Source: Adiantum capillus-veneris (taxonomy: Eukaryota > Streptophyta > Polypodiopsida > Polypodiales > Pteridaceae). Taken from it: a stretch of 64,000 nt of DNA. The position numbers and the translations under genes are program-made. The notes below the pieces were generated by a model. The model was not told where the DNA came from. It ran no database searches and saw only the letters and a list, made by a program, of their open reading frames with translations. Location of the stretch: NCBI GenBank assembly GCA_014529385.2, contig CM043958.1:86893025-86957024 (forward strand). Direction: 5' to 3'. Below, piece after piece: positions 40,521-50,836 of the stretch. The stretch's first letter is position 1. Every line of letters begins with the position of its first letter.

Positions 40521-43107
40521 TGATATCTGTTTTCCGGCTTTCCATATTTCCATAGTAAGCTACCTCACCCTATCAAATCACTCAAAAATTTTGGTTATCC
40601 CTACCATTTCACTGTACATAGGCGTGTGTGAGTTAGGGGACTTTCTCCATATTTTCTTAAAAACCCTCAATTAGCTAGTCACTGGGCTAGTTGAGCAAAC
40701 AAAAAAAAAAGAGTATATTATGACCTATTTGTGTGTAAATATTTTATTGTATATAGGGCCTAAATAAAATGATTTTTCATAATTATTTTGGTATTTATTT
40801 AAATATTTCTACCTATGGTGTGTTATTTATGCTATGTACATTGACTCACGATTACCATATTTTTTCTTACCATTTTGCATACTCTTTATTCCATATAAAA
40901 ATAATTTCATGCAAGCTTCTCTTATTTTTGGTGTAACTCCATCCCAATAAAAATCCAAAGGAAAAAGTTTTATTTATATGTATATTTTTTCACTATTGTC
41001 ATTTTTTCCTTCCTACATCTATTCTCTATTACTCTCATAAATTAGACCACAAAAAATATTCATCTTTTTATGGTAGATTTATAATGAGAGAGATTTATTT
41101 TGACCCTTTATATTTTTTCCACCTATATTATTTATATTTGACATGTACATATTTTTTAGTCCCCTCAATATTTGATTTTCTTAGTTATACTATTCACTTA
41201 TATCATGATCTCAACAATATCTTCAATTATAGACCTCCCAAATAAGGTCAAGGGTATGTGGAATGCATGCATGCACCATGGGGAGATCACTCTTGGAGGT
41301 ATTCAAAAGAATCATCCAAAGAAGGACCTCACAAGGACCTTGTGCAGTGGAAAAAACAGTCGGTTTTGCTGAATTTTTAAAGATCACATGCTCCTTGAAT
41401 TTGAAAAGGTGATACAACCAAAAGTTGTAGCTCGTGAGCTGAACTTTTACCTCAATTTTTTTCATATTTTTTTGAGCTAAGAACTGTGAGCTATGATTTT
41501 ATTGGTGGACCTTAGTTTGCCCATGCTATGCAGCCACACTCCCTCTTCCACTTTATCATTTTCCTCTTTCACACACACTCCTCCCTCTCCTTTCCAGTCC
41601 CAAACCTGCAACTCCCATGTCCTAATTCACCCTCTTCACCATTGCCACATCTCTCACACCTCCAAAGCCTTCATCCTCCATTTCTACACCCTATGTGTCC
41701 CCCTTTCTCTCTACATATTCGTCCATATTACCATACTCTCTTCAACTTTGTAAAGAACTTCAAAAAAATCAGCAACAATCCAAGGATAACCTCTACAAAT
41801 GAAGGCTTTTATCATGAATTTTCCAAGGTTTAAAATAACATAGCTTCATCGACACGCGCTGCTTCGCTATGCTGACTGCTTCTTCTTCCGGTGCTGTAAA
41901 GAGGTGAATGTCAACTTCTCCAAAGCTTCAACCTCTCTTTACAAGCTCACCCCTTCTCTAACTTTTCTCATCATATATATCACCATTTGGTGAATGATTT
42001 TGTAAATATTTTTTAGTGATAATTACTAACTACTAACCACTAACCTTATTGTAAAATGCACCCTCTACTAGAGTAGGCACTCCCAAATTATTCACTCAAA
42101 CCTCTCGCCTTTCATCCTTAATAATTCTCTTCCCTTGAGCCACATCCATGTGACTCAAAGGACAAGAGAGACCCACCCTCATTAAAAAAAACTATATATA
42201 TGTATAATCTTTTATTCCTTCAAATAAACTTGATTAGGCCTAATCCAAATCGGGGCTTCTAAAACCTATAAATAGAACCCTTTTCTCCCTTGTAAATCAT
42301 CACAGAATCACACTACACCACACCATTCTCAACACATAACACACCACTCTTCAAGCTTAGTTGTGTAGAGTGTGTGCATCGTGAGTGCTCTATTCCATCA
42401 TTACACATAGGTGCATGGAGAAGCTTGAAGTTAGTTATGCCATCTAGAGCAGTGGAGTGATTCACTATACTCTGCAATCACACTTGTAGCCTACTCTTGT
42501 CCATAAAAAAGATTCATAGTTTTGGGTGCAATTGTATGCTGCAACTACGACTCTTCTCTCCAAATTGACTTTATAAGTCGGCTCATCAGGTGGTTGAAGG
42601 TATATTGTCCTTGAAGTTTGTTGTGCCATTTCATGATCGGTGGTTTGAGGGCTTGTTGAATTGTTTGCCAAAACTTTCAATTGTAAGAGGGTGCTCGGTG
42701 AGAGGGCTCCCGTGACCCTAAGACAATTTGTGTATTGGCAACAAGGTCAAGTTTTGTGTTGTCTCTCTATTTCTCATCAAGCTTTGTGTGCATCTAGTCT
42801 TTAAGGCTAAGAATGAGTTGCTCAAGTTGATTTGTGCGCTTTACCTCTCTCTGACATGGTGAATGTTTGTGTTTGGTGTGTGTGGCTATCTTGCATTCCC
42901 CTCTCTTTGTGCGTTTGAGTACAAGGAGATATCACGTGCGTCCTAGTTCGCATCTACAACTAGGTGGTGCCCCTTTTCTTGTTTGGTTTCTGGCTGTGGG
43001 TTGTTGTTGTCTCTGATTGTGCTTGCCCCAGCCCCAATTGAGCAGCACGGGAGCCTCGAATGGTGTTTAGAGGCCGCTCTTCTTGTTGCCCGCCCCGGAC
43101 CTCCTCA
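40521..43107 (+). repeat. LTR2 of the gag-only array
   Basis: 2587 bp, starting TGATATCTG. TATAAATA box at 42267-42274. It shares diagnostic bases with LTR4 in some stretches and with LTR1 in others. Confidence 0.9.
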
Positions 43108-43422
43108 AATTGGTGCCCCCACTGAGGATGACTTTGTGCTTAATATTGTTGTATTGCATGAATGCTTGAATTTTAGCATAATAAAGTAGTAGATTATATA
43201 AATCATGAAAGCTTGTATGACCGAGTTTAATTTCAAGGCAACAAAATTGATCTAGAATATGGTTTGGATTAGCATAACATAAGAAAGGAAAAAAAACATT
43301 TTCACATAAGAATCTAGAATTCATGTTGAAAGACCTTTGAAAACTTTGTGTAGTTAGTTGATGTCATGAGAGGAAATGAATGTTTGGAACTAATATTTGT
43401 GTGGTTCTAGCATTAAGAGACT

Positions 43423-45608
43423 ATGACACGCTATACCTTTGATGATATCCCAATCTTCTTCGGAAATCTAGAAGAAGATGTTGATGATTTTCTTGCTGAT
43501 TTTAAAATGGTTAGTTGTATCCTTGGTAAAAGGGATGACATTGAAAAAGGAGATTTTCTATTGCTATGCCTTAGAGGAAACGCTAAGCAATGGTTTTGGA
43601 GTATGTCTTCTCAGATTGAAGATGGGTATACCCAAATTTCCAAAGCTTTGAAGACCAGATTCTCTAAATTTCCAACAAGAGAGACAACATGGGCTTCATT
43701 AGGGAGACTTCAACAACATGGTGAAGACTACTATGCTTATGAGGATATTTTTTCTTGTCAATGGGGAGGATATGGGTTTAGTTCTACATTTCCAGATTAT
43801 GTAAAAATGGAGCAATTTATTTCGGATTTGTCTTCTTTCTTTAAGACTAAGGTTACGTGTAGTGGACCCTCTACCTTTGAAGAAGCGGTCACTATTGCCC
43901 GAAGGAAGTTTCACAAGTACTTCTACATCAAAAATGGTTTCCATCATGCTGGAAGAACCAACCATCATGAAAGTGTTTCTATCAAGGAGTCATCTCCTTT
44001 GCCATACTTGTCTCCTTCTACTCCGACAAATGTTGAAGAAGTTACTTACATGCCAACTGATTATTCAAGTGCTAAAGTGTGTGGCCAAGATTCAAATGTG
44101 CAATTTCTTTCTTCTACCTTTATCACAAGCATGCAAAAATTGACACAAGATATCTCAAATGGCATGGATGATTTAATAATGGATACATCCAACCTTTTGG
44201 CAGAGGATCAATTTCTAGTCCGAGCAGACGAAGCTTTTGTGCAACATGACTCTATGGAGAATGAAGACCTTGAAGGTAACCTTGATCTTATGGAATGTTC
44301 TGAGAGTGTATCTTGTCTAAAAGAAGAGAGTGAAGAAGAAGATGAAATCATAGGTGGGGAGATCATGGACATTGATCATAAAGAGATGATTGTGTACATG
44401 GAATGCAGCCTCCAGAACAAAGTAGAAGAGTGTGAGTTGAATCCATGTGAGGATAATCTTCAAGAAGTGTTTGAGGATGTTGAAAAGCATTGGTATGACC
44501 CATATATGTTAAGCATAGAGGAACCTATCATGGAAGAAGCCAAAGTTTTCACAAAATCAAACAGTAATCCATCAACCTTCGAGGTGGTACAATGTGAGGA
44601 GTTACAACCTTGCCAAAGGGGGGGCTTAGAAGGGGATGAAGAACATGGGAGAGTAGTAAAAAATAAAATCATAAAAGGAAACTGTCATAAGGGTATCATT
44701 CTCTCCAATGGTGTTTTAGTGGGTGGCTCTTCATTCACGGGACAATCTCTTAACAAGAAAATCCAAACTTTTGAAGCCCCAATCATCTTCACATTGGGTT
44801 TCACCTCTTCAAAATCAACTTCTCCTCTCTTCACATATACCTTTCATCGGGGGCACCATACCTTCTTAAGTGGAAGAGGACATGAATACTTGGTGATGAA
44901 CGGATGTTTCCAAACCTTCTTCATTTGGTTCTTTGGTGTATGGAGGTCGCACATTGTGATGCTTCTGGTATTCATCATAGATGAAAAACTTGTTGATTGC
45001 TACATGTGGATATTTCATCAATTAGTACCAAAATCTATTCTCTTCCAATGTGTTGGAAGCAATAGAAACCTTCATCTATTATCTACTTATGTGGTAAACT
45101 ATTTGCAATATCTTCCAATAGCAGTTGGAAGCATGGATCAAGCTTTCATAAATCATGAAGGTCATATAATTTGTGACTTGATGAGCCTACCCAGGTTGAA
45201 TGAATTTTATGAGCTACAGTTCAGGAATTTGCTCATACAAGCTCTTCAAGATCGTAGCAGATACATCAACTTTACATAGGAGGAAGAGCAACCAATGTTT
45301 ATATCACATTCATAGTGATAGATGCAATGATTGACAACAATAGAATCTACAAGTTTCTTCAACCGAAATCACTAAGTGATTCCATACCATACATCTCTCT
45401 TTGGAAAGGATATTTCAAGATCTTTGATCCTGGGGGGTGCTTATGGAAACTTTCTCAATGGAGGAGGTTTACTCCGTCACTTCATTACATCCTGCTATTG
45501 GCTCTGAGAACCTTCCATATCACACAAGGTTTCATAATCATACAACAAAGGTTCTTCAAAGATGAGAGCAGACAAAGACAGACGTTACACAATCTACATG
45601 TTGTATGA
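43423..45608 (+). pseudogene. gag-like protein, int2 copy (618-codon frame, then stop)
   Basis: The least damaged gag-like frame: open from 43423 to 45279, with the capsid-like domain at residues ~10-165, an acidic middle and the hydrophobic segment near residues 497-520. It ends at an in-frame TAG (45277-45279) where int1 and int3 read CAG. A one-base deletion near 45298 follows, then the homologous tail 45315-45608. Compared with int1 it lacks one codon near 44367. Most base differences from int1 in the gag part change the amino acid, which argues against selection on the protein since duplication. Confidence 0.7.
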
Positions 45609-45616
45609 GCGGATAA

Positions 45617-45652
45617 ATGGTACATGAATGTACCATTATCTAAGGGGGGGGG
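45617..45652 (+). other. hairpin plus polypurine tract, int2 3' end
   Basis: Palindromic ATGGTACATGAATGTACCAT at 45617-45636, then AAGGGGGGGGG at 45642-45652, then CTAA and LTR3. Confidence 0.7.
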
Positions 45653-45697
45653 CTAATGATAGCCGTTTTTCGGCTTTCCATAATTTCCATAGTAAGC

Positions 45698-45702
45698 TAC
45701 CT
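45698..45702. other. target-site duplication of Copia, left (TACCT)
   Basis: TACCT immediately before the left LTR is repeated exactly at 50837-50841 after the right LTR. The uninterrupted LTRs of the array have a single TACCT at this point. Confidence 0.95.
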
Positions 45703-45907
45703 TGTTGGAATTAGGGTTGCAGAGAAACACACACAGCTTGGAGAAGACGAAGGAAGCTCAAGGCACACAATAGAGAGTGTATTCCTTAGTGTGCAATGGA
45801 AAGATAGATATACAATGCACGGGGGAAAAAATCTCCTAAAGAGGGAAAAAATGCCCCGGCGGTCCTAGTGTGTTCACACACATCACTACCACATGTATAT
45901 GGTAACA
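45703..45907 (-). repeat. Copia 3' LTR
   Basis: 205 bp, very short for a plant Copia. It contains the T6CCC double motif (45820-45859 on the minus strand) also seen elsewhere in the window. Confidence 0.95.
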
Positions 45908-45919
45908 AATCCCCCCTGG
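45908..45919 (-). other. polypurine tract of Copia
   Basis: On the minus strand CAGGGGGGATT abuts the 3' LTR, the usual AGGGGG-ATT form of Copia PPTs. It begins about 60 bases after the gag-pol stop codon. Confidence 0.85.
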
Positions 45920-45982
45920 AGTGATGCGGTGAACGAGAGCTGGCACATGAGTAAAGGGAAGTGCCATGCCCTGAGGACAGGA

Positions 45983-48900
45983 TCAGTCCACAAAGGGGAG
46001 TAAGCCCAAAGCTTTGCGGAAAGCTTCAAGCTTCTCACGAGACAATGCCTTTGTGAAAAGATCTGCAAGGTTGTCCTGTGTTGGCACATAAGCCAAGCTG
46101 ATCTCTCCTGCTGAGAGCCTCTCCCTGACATAGTGGTAATGCACCTCAATGTGCTTTGTGCGAGCATGAAAAACTGGGTTCCTCGCAACTGCCAATGCGC
46201 TCTGACTGTCAGTGTAGATAGTGTTGGCAGTGTCCTGTCCAACACCCAAGTCAGCCATAAGGCGTCTGAGCCATACACACTCAACCGTAGCTGTGAAGAC
46301 TGCCCTGTACTCAGCCTCACAACTCGAAGTGGCCACAGTAGGTTGCTTCTTGCTCAACCATGATATACATGAACTGCCAAGCATGAAACAAAAACCACTT
46401 GTGGACACTCGCGTGTCAAAACAACCAGCCCAATCTGAGTCCGAAAAAGCATGTAAGTCTGGCGGCAATGATCCCCCCTTGGGATAAAACAAGCCAAGAT
46501 GTAAAGTGCCACTAAGGTAGCGGAAAATCCTCTTGACAGCCTGCCAATGCTTAGACCCTGGGCTATGCATAAATCTGCTGACCTGCGAGACTGCAAACTG
46601 AATATCTGGCCTCGTGTTGCATACATAAATGAGGCAGCCAACAGCAGTTTGGTAAAGAGTGACATCAGCAGGATCGCCAGCATCATGTAGACTCAACTTC
46701 AAACCTGTTTCCATGGGAGTGGCAATAGGTTTGCAATCCTCAAGTCCAAACTTACATAGCAATGTCTCTATGTAACTTTTCTGACACAAGGCAATACCAC
46801 CATCACACTGCTTAAACTGTATACCCAAGTAATGATGCAACAGCCCCAAATCTTTCATCTTGAAAGTAGCATTCAAATCAGCCTTAAATTCAGCAATATG
46901 TCTCTCATTTGGTCCAGTGATCAGCAAATCATCAACATAAAGAACCACAATGAGAAATACATCATCCTCACGCTTTACATACAATGTGCTTTCTGTTGGA
47001 CTGTTACGAAAGCCTCGTTTAACCAAATGAGTGTCAGCTTTCTCATACCAAGCACGAGGAGATTGCTTCAACCCATACAAAGCCTTCTTACATTTGCACA
47101 CTTTGTCCTCTTGTCCTTTTATGACAAAACCGCGAGGCTGCGTTACATAAACTTCCTCAAATATGTCACCATTCAAGAAAGCAGTAACAATGTCTGATTG
47201 ATGTACATCCCAACCAAAATGAGCTGCCAATGCACATAGAAAATGCACAGTAGTCATACGACAAGTGGGAGCAAAAGTCTCTTCATAATCTATGCCTTTT
47301 TGTTGTGCATAACCCTTTGCAACAAGTCGAGCCTTATGGCGATCGATCTCACCATCCGGCTTGCGTTTCAACTTGTAAACCCACTTCGTACCAATGGCCT
47401 TTTTGCCAGGAGGCAATTCACATAAAGTCCATGTGTCATTCTCTATAAGTGCATCATATTCTGATTTCATGGCAGCAATCCAATTTTCTGAATTCTGTGC
47501 TTCATCAAAAGACAGAGGCTCCTCAACATCATGTAAACTAGACACAGCCAAAGCATAACAATCTGATGCATAAGATGCATGGCGAGAGCCTGAACGAGTA
47601 CGACTAGATAAAGGTGCATCCAATTTACTGTCACGCAAAGTGTGCACCAGCCATTTTGGCATACCTCTAGCCTGCTCATTTTCAGCCCTTTCCTCATCAA
47701 GTACATCATGTACATCTGCATCAGTAATAGGCTGTTCTAAAACATTTTCAGAAACCCCCATAGGCTGTACATTTGCCTCATTGGAACTTACATTCGTATT
47801 TCCACCACTGAAAAGAGGCAACAAAGTGTCATAAATGTCCTGTGAGCTTACATTACTGTCTCTAGTACATGACAGCAAGGGTTGAACAGAATCTTCCACA
47901 AACACTACATCCCGTGAAACCAAAATACGTTTTGTTTGCGGGTGATACAACCTGTAACCTTTGCTTTCAGCACTATAACCAACAAAAATACATTTGACAG
48001 CCTTATCATCCAATTTTCTGCGCTGCACTTGTGGCACCAAAGCATATGCCAAACAGCCAAAAACACGCATGTGCTCAATAGAAGGTTTTCTATCATGCCA
48101 TGCTTCATATGGAGTAATAGACTCCAAAGCTTTCGTAGGACACCTGTTAAGTACATAAGTGGCACACATGATGGCCTCAAGCCAAAAAGAATGCGGTAAA
48201 GCTTGACTTTTGACCATACATCGTGCCATTTCCGTTAGTGACCTGTTTTTCCTCTCAGCAACACCATTTTGCTGAGGTGTATAAGGCACTGTACATTGGT
48301 GTTTTATCCCACGACTAGCCAGAAATGCATTAAATTCATGAGACATATACTCCCCCCCTCGATCGGAATGGAGGGTGCCCATAGTACATTTTGAGACATT
48401 TTCAGCCATAGCCAAAAATTGTTTGAAGCACATAAAAACTTCGGACTTTGCTTTAAGCGGAAATACCCATGCATGCCTGGAGTAATCATCAATGAAAGTC
48501 ACGAAGTACAGGTAATTGCCCAAGGACGGAGTTTGCATGGGCCCACAAACATCACTATGCACAAGCTGCAACCTGCATGTGGCCCTAACTGAACCATCCT
48601 TTGGAAACTTAGAACGCTGCATTTTACCCAGAATACAGCCTTCACAAACATGTTTGATAGGTGCTTCAAGAGGCGGCAAAGAAGCAACCATATCAGATTT
48701 CTGCAAACGCAGCAAACTGGCAAAATTCAGATGACCAAAACGTGCATGCCAAAGTTTTGCATCTGAAATAGCCCTTGAATCTGCAACAGCATTTGCAAAA
48801 TTTTGTCCACACTTGTCATACAAAGTGAGCTTATACAGCCCACGGCACAAAAGCCCAGATGCAACAATTTCATCACCAAAACTGAGATCATGAACTGTAC

Positions 48901-50269
48901 ATCTGTCATCCACAAATTTGACTACAAGTCCAAGTCTAGCAAGTGCGGATACAGACAATAGATTCTTCTTGATCCCAGGTACATAAAGTGCATCAACAAG
49001 TGTGAAGGAACTGCCATTAGCAGCAGTGAGCACAATCTTTCCAACTCCCTGAACTGGATAAGAGGCGTTGTTGGCACAAGTGACTGAATTCCCATGAGGG
49101 ACAGACTCGAGAGAGGTAAACAATTCACGATGTGAGGTAATGTGCTTTGTAGCACCACTGTCGAAATACCACACATGTGAATCTGCAGCAACTGACAAGC
49201 ATGCATCATGGACAGCAGGATTGTAAGTGCACTCTGCGCTAAAAGCCCATTCTGCATCAACATCAGCATCAAAATCTCCTTTCACAGAAGACTCAACAAT
49301 GGCTGCATTTGTAGTGGAACCAGCATTTGCAGTGGAACCACCCTCTTTCTTCTTAGCCTCTTTGGCCTTCAACTTAGGACACGACATGATCAAGTGATCA
49401 TTGGCTTTACAATAATGGCAACGCATCTTCTTTTTGCCCTTATCACCAGAATTTCCAGACGAAGTGCTGCCAGCAGAAGCATTAGGAACAGAATTTTTGC
49501 CACTCGCAGCAGAACCATAAGAAGTGGCTGCATTACTGTTACCACCCTTTCTTTGAGAAGCAATAAAAGCCTGTTCAACTGCACGCTGCCTAGTCCTGTT
49601 TTTTCTAGAAAGTGACTCTTGCAACAGCAATGTGCATAATGCATCAAACTTGACAACTTCAGGATTTCCTTGGGTCATCAGTCTCCAAGTACTAGCAAAA
49701 GTCTGGTAGGAATCTGGTAAGGCATCAAGAACAGTCTGCACAAGGGAACTGTCAGAAATGACTTCACCTGCAGAAATGAGTTGCTCATTGATATCCTTGA
49801 CACTAGCAAGGAAAGTGTCCATATCATCCTCCTCATGCATAATCTTCGACTCTAGCTCTTTACGCAGCAAAGCAATTTTAGCCTCATTGCGGCTTGCATA
49901 AAGACCTGCTAGAATATCCCAAGCCTGTTTTGCAGATTTTGCTGAACGGATGTGAGGAATAATGGTGCGCTTCACAGACAACGCAATCAATGCATGAGCC
50001 TGCGCATCCTTAACATCCCAACGAGCTTGTTCTGCTGTAGGCAAAACAACTCTAACAGCTGCAATCCTTGCAGCAAGACCTGCAACATCCTCAATATCGC
50101 CTACATCTTCAGAACCAGGACGTACATCAATGCCCTGCACAATGTTCCAGACACCTTTTGACACAAGAACGTGTTGCATCATATAAGCCCACATAGGGTA
50201 GTTGTCCCCATCCAACCTGTCCTCAGCAGCAAACATCTTGAACACATCTGTGTTGTTGTTGTCAGCCAT
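45983..50269 (-). CDS. Copia gag-pol polyprotein (intact)
   Basis: Single-frame polyprotein that makes capsid and enzymes for retrotransposition in cytoplasmic virus-like particles. An ATG 60 bases further upstream (50329) is in frame, but the start at 50269 (ACCATGGC context, MADNNN) is the likelier one. Numbering from the upstream Met: UBN2-type gag ~30-250; CCHC knuckle C304-C307-H312-C317; protease DSGA 390-393; integrase zinc H528, H533, C562, C565 and catalytic D593, D656, E692 (35 residues between the last two); reverse transcriptase with D1046 and YVDD 1131-1134; RNase H with D1297 or D1299, E1340, D1374. Domain order protease-integrase-RT-RNase H defines Ty1/Copia. Length about 1430-1450 residues is normal. 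Flanking LTRs, PBS and PPT are complete. Confidence 0.97.
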   Translation of the reverse strand: MADNNNTDVFKMFAAEDRLDGDNYPMWAYMMQHVLVSKGVWNIVQGIDVRPGSEDVGDIEDVAGLAARIAAVRVVLPTAEQARWDVKDAQAHALIALSVKRTIIPHIRSAKSAKQAWDILAGLYASRNEAKIALLRKELESKIMHEEDDMDTFLASVKDINEQLISAGEVISDSSLVQTVLDALPDSYQTFASTWRLMTQGNPEVVKFDALCTLLLQESLSRKNRTRQRAVEQAFIASQRKGGNSNAATSYGSAASGKNSVPNASAGSTSSGNSGDKGKKKMRCHYCKANDHLIMSCPKLKAKEAKKKEGGSTANAGSTTNAAIVESSVKGDFDADVDAEWAFSAECTYNPAVHDACLSVAADSHVWYFDSGATKHITSHRELFTSLESVPHGNSVTCANNASYPVQGVGKIVLTAANGSSFTLVDALYVPGIKKNLLSVSALARLGLVVKFVDDRCTVHDLSFGDEIVASGLLCRGLYKLTLYDKCGQNFANAVADSRAISDAKLWHARFGHLNFASLLRLQKSDMVASLPPLEAPIKHVCEGCILGKMQRSKFPKDGSVRATCRLQLVHSDVCGPMQTPSLGNYLYFVTFIDDYSRHAWVFPLKAKSEVFMCFKQFLAMAENVSKCTMGTLHSDRGGEYMSHEFNAFLASRGIKHQCTVPYTPQQNGVAERKNRSLTEMARCMVKSQALPHSFWLEAIMCATYVLNRCPTKALESITPYEAWHDRKPSIEHMRVFGCLAYALVPQVQRRKLDDKAVKCIFVGYSAESKGYRLYHPQTKRILVSRDVVFVEDSVQPLLSCTRDSNVSSQDIYDTLLPLFSGGNTNVSSNEANVQPMGVSENVLEQPITDADVHDVLDEERAENEQARGMPKWLVHTLRDSKLDAPLSSRTRSGSRHASYASDCYALAVSSLHDVEEPLSFDEAQNSENWIAAMKSEYDALIENDTWTLCELPPGKKAIGTKWVYKLKRKPDGEIDRHKARLVAKGYAQQKGIDYEETFAPTCRMTTVHFLCALAAHFGWDVHQSDIVTAFLNGDIFEEVYVTQPRGFVIKGQEDKVCKCKKALYGLKQSPRAWYEKADTHLVKRGFRNSPTESTLYVKREDDVFLIVVLYVDDLLITGPNERHIAEFKADLNATFKMKDLGLLHHYLGIQFKQCDGGIALCQKSYIETLLCKFGLEDCKPIATPMETGLKLSLHDAGDPADVTLYQTAVGCLIYVCNTRPDIQFAVSQVSRFMHSPGSKHWQAVKRIFRYLSGTLHLGLFYPKGGSLPPDLHAFSDSDWAGCFDTRVSTSGFCFMLGSSCISWLSKKQPTVATSSCEAEYRAVFTATVECVWLRRLMADLGVGQDTANTIYTDSQSALAVARNPVFHARTKHIEVHYHYVRERLSAGEISLAYVPTQDNLADLFTKALSREKLEAFRKALGLLPFVD

Positions 50270-50617
50270 GGTAAATGCTGCACCTGATGTGAAAACTGCC
50301 CAAAAATAGGAGAAATGGAGCGGGAACAACTTGTGCTATATAGCACAAACCGTAGAAGACTATAAGGCACCTGTTATGCAGAAAACGGCACTGACAGAAA
50401 ATCTGCACAAAATGACGAAATAGCTTGTGCAGTACTGCCCGTAGTGGAAACGGAGGCCGAAATGAGCCCAAATCAAAATTCTGAGCAGACCAAGCTCTTC
50501 GAGCTTCCCCAAAATATTTGTCGACCTGCGAACGCTTGCCAAAGCTCACTGAAATCGGAGAAAGTGAGCAGGCGTGTGCTGGAGCAGCTGGCGACTAAGC
50601 CCGGGAGGACGTGACCT

Positions 50618-50629
50618 GCTCTGATACCA
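50618..50629 (-). other. primer-binding site of Copia (initiator tRNA-Met type)
   Basis: On the minus strand TGGTATCAGAGC begins two bases inside the 5' LTR. This is the standard plant Copia site complementary to the 3' end of initiator tRNA-Met. Confidence 0.93.
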
Positions 50630-50631
50630 AT

Positions 50632-50836
50632 TGTTGGAATTAGGGTTGCAGAGAAACACACACAGCTTGGAGAAGACGAAGGAAGCTCAAGGCACACAAT
50701 AGAGAGTGTATTCCTTAGTGTGCAATGGAAAGATAGATATACAATGCACGGGGGAAAAAACCTCCTAAAGAGGGAAAAAATGCCCCGGCGGTCCTAGTGT
50801 GTTCACACACATCACTACCACATGTATATGGTAACA
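50632..50836 (-). repeat. Copia 5' LTR
   Basis: 205 bp, identical by eye to the 3' LTR except for one base. In sense it holds the element promoter; a TTGTATATC stretch is a possible TATA box. About 350 bp of leader separates the PBS from the gag-pol start. Confidence 0.95.

Larger units (their letters stand above)
45703..50836 (-). mobile_element. complete, young Ty1/Copia retrotransposon
   Basis: 5134 bp with two 205-bp LTRs (TGTTGG...AACA on the plus strand), the 5-bp duplication TACCT, an initiator-Met-type PBS, a PPT and one uninterrupted gag-pol frame, all in minus orientation. By eye the LTRs differ at a single base (T at 45832, C at 50761). No internal damage was seen, so it may be autonomous and still competent. 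It sits inside LTR3 of the gag-only array and is therefore the youngest insertion in the window. Confidence 0.97.

Noticed and set aside
46354-49656. Many frames on both strands inside the Copia gag-pol region
   Set aside because: Shadows of the intact polyprotein in other frames.
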